Shown here: positions 1 through 5,606 of the stretch, piece by piece
Numbering within the stretch: position 1 is the first letter of the stretch
Layout of the letters: every line of letters starts with the position of its first letter
Origin: an uncultured Chitinophagaceae bacterium
GTDB lineage: Bacteria; Bacteroidota; Bacteroidia; Chitinophagales; Chitinophagaceae
Direction of reading: 5' to 3'
Length of the DNA: 7,014 nucleotides
Assembly (NCBI GenBank): GCA_946479005.1
Contig: CAMLEM010000089.1
Location: 1-7,014 of the forward strand
The notes under the pieces: model-generated
Told to the model about the DNA's origin: nothing
Databases searched by the model: none
The model's input: the letters and a program-made list of their open reading frames with translations, nothing else
Position numbers and translations under genes: made by a program

Positions 1-986
1 TCTTCCTGCTCCTCCAGGTAGGCCTCGATGTCCCTCATCACGGGGTCGAGGATCTGGCCTTCGTGCAGCCAGTTCCCATAGAACTGGGAAACCTGGTCCT
101 TCCATTGCAGTTGCCATTTGCTGAGCACGTGTTTTTCGAGCGCGTGGTGGGCCTTGATGATCACCATAGGTGCGGCTGCTTCGAATCCCACCCTTCCTTT
201 GATCCCGATGATCGTATCCCCTACGTGAATGTCGCGCCCGATCCCAAAAGGGCCCGCGATCGACTGGACATATTCAATGGCATCTGCGGGATGATCATAA
301 TTGAAACCGTTCACTTTGCGAAGCTCTCCTTTTTCAAAGTAAAGGGTCAGGTGTTCGGCATCATCGCGGCTCACCTGGGTGGGCCAGGCTTCTTCAGGAA
401 GCATACCCTGCGAACTCAATGTTTCTTTCCCCCCGATGCTGGTGCCCCACAATCCCTTATTGATCGAATAGGCCGCTTTTTCAAAATTCATTTCCACGTT
501 TCTTTCCCGCAGGTAGCTGATCTCCTCGTCGCGCGTTAGCCCGAGATCGCGGATCGGCGTAATGATCCGGATGCCCGGTATCATTATGTGAAAGATCATA
601 TCAAAACGTACCTGGTCGTTCCCTGCACCGGTGCTTCCGTGAGCCACCGCTTCGGCGTTCAGTTCACGCGCGTGTTCGGCAATGTGCAGCGCCTGGCTCA
701 TTCTTTCAGCAGAAACAGAAAGAGGGTAGCTGTTATTTTTCAGCACATTTCCAAATATGAGAAAACGGATGATGCTGTCGTAATAACTTTTAACGGCATT
801 CACGGTTACGTGGGTCTTCACACCCAGCGCGTAGGCGTGATCTTCGATCTGCCTCAGCTCTTCAGGGGAAAAACCCCCGGTGTTGACAATGATGCTGTGC
901 ACTTCCCAGCCTTCTTCGGAAAGATATTTCACGCAAAAGGAAGTATCGAGACCTCCGCTGAAACCAAGCACAAGTTTCTTTGACAT
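1..986 (-). CDS. argG: Argininosuccinate synthase, C-terminal end cut by window edge
   Basis: ArgG joins citrulline and aspartate, using ATP, to make argininosuccinate, the penultimate step of cytosolic arginine biosynthesis. I translated 328 residues from the ATG at 986. The N-terminal pyrophosphatase-type ATP loop SGGLDTS lies at residues 10-16. The signature HGSTGAGNDQVRFD lies at about 116-129; its Ser and Ala replace the Cys and Lys common in other ArgG lineages, a form I associate with Bacteroidetes. Further on come an ITPIRDLG stretch and a YSINKGLWGTSIGGKE block typical of the family. ArgG is usually about 400 residues, so roughly 70 C-terminal residues lie beyond position 1. The start is 3 bp after the stop of the GNAT gene, with no Shine-Dalgarno, so the two are almost certainly co-transcribed and probably translationally coupled. 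No frameshift is seen. Identification is firm. Confidence 0.96.
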   Translation of the reverse strand, partial: MSKKLVLGFSGGLDTSFCVKYLSEEGWEVHSIIVNTGGFSPEELRQIEDHAYALGVKTHVTVNAVKSYYDSIIRFLIFGNVLKNNSYPLSVSAERMSQALHIAEHARELNAEAVAHGSTGAGNDQVRFDMIFHIMIPGIRIITPIRDLGLTRDEEISYLRERNVEMNFEKAAYSINKGLWGTSIGGKETLSSQGMLPEEAWPTQVSRDDAEHLTLYFEKGELRKVNGFNYDHPADAIEYVQSIAGPFGIGRDIHVGDTIIGIKGRVGFEAAAPMVIIKAHHALEKHVLSKWQLQWKDQVSQFYGNWLHEGQILDPVMRDIEAYLEEQE

Positions 987-989
987 AGG

Positions 990-1691
990 TTAAAAGTTAA
1001 AGAAATAGTGAAGAAGTGATTTCGGCCTGCCTCCCCTGTTCTGCTTTTTCTGGAAAGGCTTCAGCAATTTCCAGCGCTTGAAGCGAAGCAATCTTTCAAA
1101 GCCTTTGGCATTCTCTTCGAAATATTTCCGGGTCTCCTCAGGCTCATAATGATCCTTCGGGTCATAAAGCATCGCGGTACACATACAGTTCTTTCTGTCC
1201 TTGCTCATAAGGATCTCATAGTTCACACAGCTCTTGCAGCCGGCCCAGAATGCATCGTCCTGGGTGAGCTCGGAATAGGTCACCGGTTCGTAACCCAGCT
1301 CCGAATTGATCTTCATCACGGCCAGCCCGGTGGTCAACCCGAATATCTTCGCATTGGGGTATTTCTCCCGGGAGAGGTCAAAGATTCTGCGCTTGATGGA
1401 CTTGGCCACCCCGCTCTTCCGAAATTTGGGAGCTACGATGAGCCCGCTGTTAGCCACGTATTCGCCGTGGCTCCAGGTTTCGATGTAACAAAAGCCCACC
1501 CATTCGCCATCCGTGGTGAGGGCGATCACAGCCTTCCCTTCATCGATCTTTTGCTCGATGTAATCGGGGCTGCGCTTGGCGATACCTGTTCCCCTGGCAG
1601 CGGCAGAAGCTTCCATTTCATCGGTGATCTGCCCGGCGTATTTCTTATCGGCAGCATTGGCTACCCTGATAAGGATATTTTGATCGTTCAA
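990..1691 (-). CDS. GNAT acyltransferase, probable N-acyl(succinyl)glutamate synthase of arginine pathway
   Basis: A 233-residue GNAT-fold protein. The acyl-CoA binding loop of motif A reads VAPKFRKSGVA at about residues 86-96 (R-x-x-G-x-A type), after the strand YVANSGLIV. The second half carries a four-cysteine cluster, CxxC at 152-155 and CxC at 169-171, which could bind metal; the tail is basic. It sits 3 bp upstream of argG in one operon, so an arginine role is likely. Bacteroidetes lack a classical ArgA and several use N-succinylated intermediates. From memory, genetic work in Bacteroides and relatives points to an argG-linked GNAT as the N-acylglutamate synthase; I cannot verify this here. 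The start is TTG at 1691: upstream to the in-frame TGA at 1713-1715 there is no ATG or GTG (only ATT or ATC), and the next ATG (residue 26) would cut the first strand. The acyl group and acceptor are inference; GNAT membership is firm. Confidence 0.85.
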   Translation of the reverse strand: MNDQNILIRVANAADKKYAGQITDEMEASAAARGTGIAKRSPDYIEQKIDEGKAVIALTTDGEWVGFCYIETWSHGEYVANSGLIVAPKFRKSGVAKSIKRRIFDLSREKYPNAKIFGLTTGLAVMKINSELGYEPVTYSELTQDDAFWAGCKSCVNYEILMSKDRKNCMCTAMLYDPKDHYEPEETRKYFEENAKGFERLLRFKRWKLLKPFQKKQNRGGRPKSLLHYFFNF

Positions 1692-1708
1692 TTTGATAAT
1701 CGTTGATA

Positions 1709-1719
1709 CTGGTCACCAG
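1709..1719. repeat. Palindrome CTGGT-G-ACCAG just upstream of the GNAT start
   Basis: A perfect 5-bp inverted repeat around one central base, ending 17 nt before the TTG start codon of the GNAT gene. As RNA it could form only a small 4-bp, 3-nt-loop hairpin. As DNA it could be a weak operator. Its half TGACCAGT recurs upstream of the PorP gene (6643-6650). Function is unknown and chance is possible. Confidence 0.3.
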
Positions 1720-1748
1720 CCTAAATAAAATACGGGGGGCTTTCTTCA

Positions 1749-1784
1749 CTGACAGGGACCGGGGTGAAGGGTTCGTCCTGTCAG
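1749..1784 (-). promoter_or_regulatory. Leader hairpin starting at the stop codon of the arginine-rich leader ORF
   Basis: On the minus-strand transcript CTGACAGG (1784-1777) pairs perfectly with CCTGTCAG (1756-1749). Two further pairs are possible past a bulged C, leaving a loop of about 15 nt. The left arm contains the leader ORF's TGA (1783-1781). Two alternatives are mutually exclusive with it: TCGTC (1793-1789, inside the Arg codons) with GACGA (1777-1773), and CTTCAC (1769-1764) with GTGAAG (1749-1744). Such competition is what an attenuator needs. The hairpin is followed by UGAAGAAAGCCCCCC, not a U-run, so it is not a standard intrinsic terminator. The structure is seen directly; its role is inference. 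Confidence 0.5.
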
Positions 1785-1900
1785 CAGAGACGACGTCGGG
1801 GACGGGAAAAAGTGAACACATCGAAGCCAACGGAATAAACGCCGCTGGTGATGGGAGCGTGAAACGCAAACTGTTTTGTATGTGTAAGTATGTTAGCCAT
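1781..1900 (-). CDS. Candidate arginine leader peptide (39 aa) upstream of the GNAT-argG operon
   Basis: A small ORF begins at the ATG at 1900 and ends with TGA at 1783-1781. It has 39 codons and no recognisable domain. Its last codons are TCC CGT CCC CGA CGT CGT CTC TGC, giving S-R-P-R-R-R-L-C, so four Arg codons in five lie six or fewer codons before the stop. There is no other Arg in the peptide. The ATG lies 14 nt after a TAnnTTTG-type promoter element, as expected for a leader peptide translated right from the transcript start. The end product of the downstream operon (GNAT, argG) is arginine. By analogy with trpL, hisL and similar peptides, ribosome stalling at these codons under low charged tRNA-Arg would report arginine supply. 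An 89-nt spacer with a hairpin separates it from the GNAT gene. It could still be a chance ORF; conservation was not checked. Confidence 0.55.
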   Translation of the reverse strand: MANILTHTKQFAFHAPITSGVYSVGFDVFTFSRPRRRLC

Positions 1901-1914
1901 TGCTTAACAGGCGA

Positions 1915-1949
1915 CAAAAGTATACATAAGTTTACAAAAAGGAAGCCAA
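1915..1949 (-). promoter_or_regulatory. Candidate Bacteroidetes-type promoter of the arginine operon
   Basis: Reading the minus strand, TACTTTTG (1922-1915) is an exact match to the Bacteroidetes -7 consensus TAnnTTTG. A TTG (1949-1947) lies 24 nt upstream as a possible -33 element, slightly longer than the usual spacing. An A8 run (1957-1950 on the minus strand) sits immediately before it and may act as an UP-like element. The transcript would start near 1908-1910, about 8-10 nt before the leader ORF ATG and about 220 nt before the GNAT gene. No clear ARG-box palindrome is seen. Confidence 0.5.
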
Positions 1950-1978
1950 TTTTTTTTGCGGAAAGAGGTCTTGCCGCC

Positions 1979-2677
1979 CTAACCGGCCAGGAGGAGAAAG
2001 ATGGCCGGTTTCTTATGCAGATCCGGTACCTGCTTTCTCCACTCAGAAACGGCCATCGTTTTGATAAACTCCATCGGAGAATTGATGTCAGCGGCCACGC
2101 ATACCCGTGTTACGGGTTTGCAGGTTTTCAGGATGGCTTCAAACAATTGTTTGTTCCGGTAAGGTGTTTCGATGAAGACCTGGGTGCAATTCTTACGTGC
2201 CGATTCTGACTCCAGGTCACGCAGGGCCTGGTCGCGTTCCGCGGCTTCAATCGGGAGGTAACCGTTGAAACAAAACCGCTGCCCATTCATACCGCTCGCC
2301 ATCAGGGCGAGGAGAATGGAGCTGGGCCCCACCAGTGGCCTGACTGCTGCCCCCATTTGATGGGCAGCTGCCACCAGTACCTGCCCGGGATCGGCGATGC
2401 CGGGGCAGCCTGCTTCACTCACAATGCCGACATTCTTATTCTCGCGTAGCCTTTGCCGGAAAATGTTCTTCACATCTTCCTCCGCCTTGTGAATGTTCTG
2501 CCATTCATAATCATCGATCACCATCTCTTTCCAGATCTTTTTAAAGAATCTCCGGGTGGTCCTTTCATTTTCCACGAAGAAAACCTGGCAGTCGCGGATC
2601 GCCTGTATCACGCTTCCGGGGATGGAAGCGCATCCATCTTCGTGCAATACTGAAGGTATCAGGTAAACCACCGGCAT
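1979..2677 (-). CDS. SAM-dependent methyltransferase, tetrapyrrole-methylase fold, short RsmI-like
   Basis: A 232-residue protein of the tetrapyrrole (corrin/porphyrin) methylase superfamily. The closest recognisable relative is RsmI, which 2'-O-methylates 16S rRNA C1402. Visible motifs are SEAGCPGIADPG at 87-98 (RsmI has a SDAGTPLISDPG-like loop), VGPSS at 116-120 and IETPYRN at 169-175, corresponding to the ESPHR region. The N-terminal motif is altered (MPVVYLIPSVL rather than the usual YVVATPIGN-like start). At 232 residues it lacks the small C-terminal domain of RsmI (about 280 residues). Bacteroidetes commonly carry this short paralogue; its substrate is not known to me. The ATG at 2677 lies 3 bp after the stop of the EI24 gene, so the two form an operon. 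It ends with TAG just before the arginine leader region, with no clear terminator. Confidence 0.85.
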   Translation of the reverse strand: MPVVYLIPSVLHEDGCASIPGSVIQAIRDCQVFFVENERTTRRFFKKIWKEMVIDDYEWQNIHKAEEDVKNIFRQRLRENKNVGIVSEAGCPGIADPGQVLVAAAHQMGAAVRPLVGPSSILLALMASGMNGQRFCFNGYLPIEAAERDQALRDLESESARKNCTQVFIETPYRNKQLFEAILKTCKPVTRVCVAADINSPMEFIKTMAVSEWRKQVPDLHKKPAIFLLLAG

Positions 2678-2680
2678 CGC

Positions 2681-3430
2681 TTAAGTGTTTTTCACCCTTT
2701 GAAAACTTAACGTAGCGGCAATGATGGCATAGGCCGGTGCGAGGAAGATCAGTATATGCATCACATAGAACAAAAACCCGTTGCCGATCGCCAGGCCTTT
2801 ATGCCTTCCCGAGAAAGCGGCGCTCTGCGCGGGGGTAAAACCATTTCGCGCGAAGCTGTAATCCAGCATCGCGAAACCGAAATAATAACATTCCATCAGC
2901 AGGGCGATCACGGGAGTGATCCATCCTACGAGGGGGATCAGTGACATTAAAATAAGGCCGAACAGGTAAACCGATTGCCAGCCTACATTCCTTAAGGCCA
3001 GCCTGATGGCACGTATGGAATCTTTTTTCAGGTCCTTCCAGTTGAACCGGTAATCCGTTCTTCCATCAATGATGGCTTCGGTTTTTTCGCTCAGGAAGGC
3101 GAAAAGAGGCAGGCCGATGATCAGGATGAGCGTGCGGAAAAGGGAGAAATAAAATAAAACCAGTACGATCTGGAGCATCATCCCATTCATCACGAATAGA
3201 AAGCTCAGGAATTCGTTCCTCTCTTTCTGCAGCCAGGTTTCAATGTTCAGCTGGCGGTTCATCCAGGCCACCACATCGGTGGAAGATGACCAGAACAGGT
3301 ACATCGCGGCTAAGAAAAGCACGGTGTATATGATACCCGGCCCGATGATCCATTTAAACGTATGATGTTGCCTGATAAAAAGTCGCGCATCACCCCAGGA
3401 TTGAATGGCTATGACGATTTCCTTGAGCAA
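2681..3430 (-). CDS. EI24/CysZ-family integral membrane protein
   Basis: A 249-residue inner-membrane protein resembling the EI24 domain family, which includes the sulfate transporter CysZ. Hydrophobic segments lie at roughly 27-47, 77-110 (long, perhaps a hairpin), 152-181 and 215-243. Between the second and third is the family-like stretch GLPLFAFLSEKTEAI, followed by a charged cytoplasmic-looking loop. No enzymatic motif is seen, and a sulfate role cannot be assumed. The start is a TTG at 3430: there is no ATG or GTG upstream in frame before the divergent gene, the next in-frame ATG is deep inside, and the resulting MLKEIVIAIQSW is how I expect such proteins to begin. It is the first gene of an operon with the RsmI-like methyltransferase, and is divergent from the DNA glycosylase gene across 41 bp. 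Confidence 0.82.
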   Translation of the reverse strand: MLKEIVIAIQSWGDARLFIRQHHTFKWIIGPGIIYTVLFLAAMYLFWSSSTDVVAWMNRQLNIETWLQKERNEFLSFLFVMNGMMLQIVLVLFYFSLFRTLILIIGLPLFAFLSEKTEAIIDGRTDYRFNWKDLKKDSIRAIRLALRNVGWQSVYLFGLILMSLIPLVGWITPVIALLMECYYFGFAMLDYSFARNGFTPAQSAAFSGRHKGLAIGNGFLFYVMHILIFLAPAYAIIAATLSFQRVKNT

Positions 3431-3446
3431 ACGATGTAATTTGAGG

Positions 3447-3454
3447 TAAATATA
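3447..3454 (-). promoter_or_regulatory. Possible -7 element for the EI24-methyltransferase operon
   Basis: On the minus strand TATATTTA matches TAnnTTTG at all but the last base, 16 nt upstream of the TTG start. No TTG is found at the expected -33 distance, so support is weak. Any promoter for this operon must overlap the start of the divergent glycosylase gene because the gap is only 41 bp. Confidence 0.25.
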
Positions 3455-3471
3455 AGGCTTAGGATACCGAT

Positions 3472-4077
3472 ATGACTAAACTCCCGCTCTCATTCTACCA
3501 GCGTGACAATGTAGTGAAGATCGCGAAAGAACTCCTCGGAAAAATACTTGTCACCCGCTGGAACAGGGAACTTACTTCAGGCAGGATCGTGGAAGTGGAA
3601 GCCTATGAAGGAGTGATCGACCGCGCATCGCACGCATTTGGAGGAAAAAAAACTCCACGTAACGAGATTATGTACCGCGAAGGCGGTTTTGCCTATGTGT
3701 ATCTCTGTTATGGCATACACCATTTATTTAACGTGGTGACCCATTTTTCAGACACGCCGCACGCGGTATTGGTACGGGCGCTGGAACCGCTCGGGGGGAT
3801 CTCCCTGATGCTCGAAAGATCAGGCAAGGAAAAAGCGGACCGCACACTGACGCGGGGGCCCGGGAATCTTTCGCGGGCCCTGGGCATCACAACGAAACAT
3901 ACCGGGTATTCTCTTTTGAGCGACCAGTTTTTTATAGCCGATGACGGCTTCCGCTATAAAAAAACGGAGATCGGTGCCTCTCCCCGCATAGGTGTTGATT
4001 ATGCAGGGACCCACGCGGAATGGCCTTATCGTTTTTACATCAGGGGAAATCCTTACGTTAGCGGAAAGCCGAAATAA
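3472..4077 (+). CDS. mpg: DNA-3-methyladenine glycosylase, AAG/MPG family
   Basis: A 201-residue base-excision-repair enzyme that flips out and removes alkylated purines such as 3-methyladenine, and in many homologues hypoxanthine. It aligns well by eye with human AAG. EVEAYEG at 41-47 carries the catalytic Glu43 (human E125) and Tyr45 (Y127). His54 matches H136, and SHAFGGKKTPRN follows. YVYLCYGIHHLFNVV contains Tyr80, the DNA-intercalating position, and Asn87. Arg102 in LVRALEPL matches R182. RGPGNLSRALGI at about 128-139 and SPRIGVDYAG complete the family blocks, with a normal WPYRFYIRGNPYVS end. It is full length and no key residue is missing. The ATG at 3472 gives the expected N-terminus. 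The DASS symporter gene follows after 25 bp and is probably co-transcribed. Confidence 0.96.
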   Translation: MTKLPLSFYQRDNVVKIAKELLGKILVTRWNRELTSGRIVEVEAYEGVIDRASHAFGGKKTPRNEIMYREGGFAYVYLCYGIHHLFNVVTHFSDTPHAVLVRALEPLGGISLMLERSGKEKADRTLTRGPGNLSRALGITTKHTGYSLLSDQFFIADDGFRYKKTEIGASPRIGVDYAGTHAEWPYRFYIRGNPYVSGKPK

Positions 4078-4102
4078 GCTTACTTCGACTTATCTTTCTC
4101 CA

Positions 4103-5554
4103 ATGACCAAGACCCGCTACAAATTCGTTTCGCTGATAGGGGGCGTTCTTTTGTCTGTAGTTTTTTATTTCCTGGATCCTTTCCACGTTTCAGATAAGGC
4201 CGCGACGGTCCTGGCCGCCGCCGTATTGATGATCACCTGGTGGGTCACGGAGGCTCTGCCGATGCCTGTCGTGGCGCTGATGCCCATCATTCTTTTCCCT
4301 TTACTGGGGATCAGCTCGCTCAATGAAACCACGGCGCCCTATGCAAACCCGGTGATCTTCCTGTTCCTGGGCGGATTCTTATTAGGTCTCTCCATAGAGA
4401 AATGGAACCTGCATCGCCGGATCGCTTTGAACATTGTCAGGATCACCGGAACCAGCGGCGACAGGATCATCCTGGGATTCATCATTGCCACCGGGCTCCT
4501 CAGTATGTGGCTCAGTAATACCGCCACTACAATGATGATGTTCCCGATCGCTCTTTCCGTTTTGCAAACCGTAAAGGAAAATCACGGCGTTTCAAATCCC
4601 AGGGGGGTGAGAAATTTTTCACTGGCCATTATGCTTTCTATCGCCTATGCTTCGAATATCGGGGGGATCGCAACCATCATTGGTACGCCTCCCAACGTGG
4701 CCTATGTGGCTTACATCCGTGAAAAATTCAATTACGAAGTGAATTTTATGAGCTGGATGATGCTGTGTACGCCGCTGGCCATTCTATTGCTCGCCATTTT
4801 ATATTTCGTATTGGTGAAATGGCTTTTTCCAAACCGCATCCTTTCGGATCATTCCACACGGGAACTGATCCACGAGGAGATCAGGCTGCTGGGGCCGGTG
4901 AAACCCGGAGAAAAAAGAGTGCTCTGGATCTTCGCCGCAACCGCGTTTCTCTGGATCACCCGGCAGCTCATCAACGACGCGCAGAACCTGGTAACGCTGG
5001 ATGACACCATCATTGCCGTGATGTGTGCCGTCGCGCTTTTCATCTGCCCTTCCGGGGAAACCGGGAGGAAAGATCCTTCCATCCTTGAATGGAGTGATAC
5101 CACGAAGATGGCCTGGGGCATCCTTCTTTTATTCGGTGGCGGGTTGGCGCTGGCAGGTTCACTGGAGAAAGCAGGACTGATACAGCAGTTGGGCGGATGG
5201 CTGGCCCAGTTCGGGGCAAGCCCCCTGGTGTTACTTTTCTTCGTGGTATTGCTTACCTTATTCATCAGCGAGATCACCAGCAATGTGGCCCAGGTGATCG
5301 TCTTCGCTCCCGTGGTGACCTCCCTGGCGGTGGAAATGCAACTGGATCCTTTATTGCTGGGCATCCCGATGACCCTTGCAGCCAGTTGCGCAGGGATGTT
5401 GCCGATGGGTACCCCACCAAACGCCATTGTATTTTCCAGCGGGCATATCAGGCTGCAGCAAATGGTGAAAGCCGGGTTCGTGATGAACATCATTGCAGTG
5501 ATCCTGGTCACGCTGTTTGGCTGGTACCTGCTTCCTTTATTATTAAAGTTTTGA
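4103..5554 (+). CDS. DASS/SLC13-family sodium-coupled dicarboxylate or sulfate symporter
   Basis: A 483-residue polytopic inner-membrane transporter of the divalent anion:Na+ symporter family (SLC13, VcINDY-like). It has the family's inverted-repeat hallmarks: the first SNT motif in WLSNTATTM at 138-140 with GTPPN at 194-198, and the second in ITSNVAQ at 393-395 with GTPPNAIVFSSGH from 436. The second motif reads SNV rather than SNT, which, as I recall, also occurs in vertebrate SLC13 members. The early block ITWWVTEALPMPVVALMPI (44-62) is typical. Which anion is carried (succinate, malate, citrate or sulfate) cannot be told. The reading frame is open upstream to 3992, overlapping the glycosylase, but the ATG at 4103 gives a normal N-terminus ahead of the first membrane segment and leaves a 25-bp gap, so I chose it. 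It is probably co-transcribed with mpg. Confidence 0.93.
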   Translation: MTKTRYKFVSLIGGVLLSVVFYFLDPFHVSDKAATVLAAAVLMITWWVTEALPMPVVALMPIILFPLLGISSLNETTAPYANPVIFLFLGGFLLGLSIEKWNLHRRIALNIVRITGTSGDRIILGFIIATGLLSMWLSNTATTMMMFPIALSVLQTVKENHGVSNPRGVRNFSLAIMLSIAYASNIGGIATIIGTPPNVAYVAYIREKFNYEVNFMSWMMLCTPLAILLLAILYFVLVKWLFPNRILSDHSTRELIHEEIRLLGPVKPGEKRVLWIFAATAFLWITRQLINDAQNLVTLDDTIIAVMCAVALFICPSGETGRKDPSILEWSDTTKMAWGILLLFGGGLALAGSLEKAGLIQQLGGWLAQFGASPLVLLFFVVLLTLFISEITSNVAQVIVFAPVVTSLAVEMQLDPLLLGIPMTLAASCAGMLPMGTPPNAIVFSSGHIRLQQMVKAGFVMNIIAVILVTLFGWYLLPLLLKF

Positions 5555-5558
5555 AACG

Positions 5559-5579
5559 AAAAAGGCTGCCCTGGCAGCC
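5559..5579 (-). terminator. Intrinsic terminator of the PorP gene, between convergent genes
   Basis: On the minus strand GGCTGCC (5579-5573) and GGCAGCC (5570-5564) form a perfect 7-bp inverted repeat (effectively 6 bp with a 4-nt loop), followed at once by TTTTT (5563-5559). It begins 27 nt after the PorP stop codon. Read on the plus strand, the same hairpin lies 9 nt after the symporter stop but is followed only by CTTTCC, so it would be a weaker terminator for that side. Confidence 0.8.
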
Positions 5580-5606
5580 CTTTCCGGATAGATTTGGTTG
5601 CGACCT

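Noticed and set aside
1149..1706. Long plus-strand open frame of 185 codons opposite the GNAT gene
   Set aside because: It is antisense to a clearly conserved gene and has no recognisable motifs, so it is a shadow of the GNAT coding frame. The long antisense frames opposite argG, the symporter and PorP are the same kind of shadow.
1645..1917. Alternative 90-codon minus-strand frame through the arginine leader region
   Set aside because: It starts at a TTG inside the promoter element, overlaps the GNAT start in another frame and has no family resemblance. The shorter frame from the ATG at 1900 fits the context better.
1914..1931. Possible ArgR-type operator around GTATAC in the promoter region
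   Set aside because: The core GTATAC is palindromic but the flanks are not complementary and do not resemble an ARG box.
1958..1977. Imperfect hairpin (GCGG/CCGC plus AAGA/TCTT) next to a run of eight T on the plus strand
   Set aside because: For the minus-strand methyltransferase transcript the run would be A, not U, downstream of the stem. For the plus strand the T-run precedes the stem. It does not fit an intrinsic terminator in either direction.
3856..3880. GC-rich inverted repeat GGGCCCG/CGGGCCC inside mpg
   Set aside because: It is explained by codon choice in the conserved RGPGNLSRALG block; it lies mid-gene with no U-run and no sign of regulation.
3992..4102. N-terminal extension of the symporter overlapping the end of mpg
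   Set aside because: The extra 37 residues are polar and unlike the family N-terminus; the ATG at 4103 directly precedes the first membrane segment.
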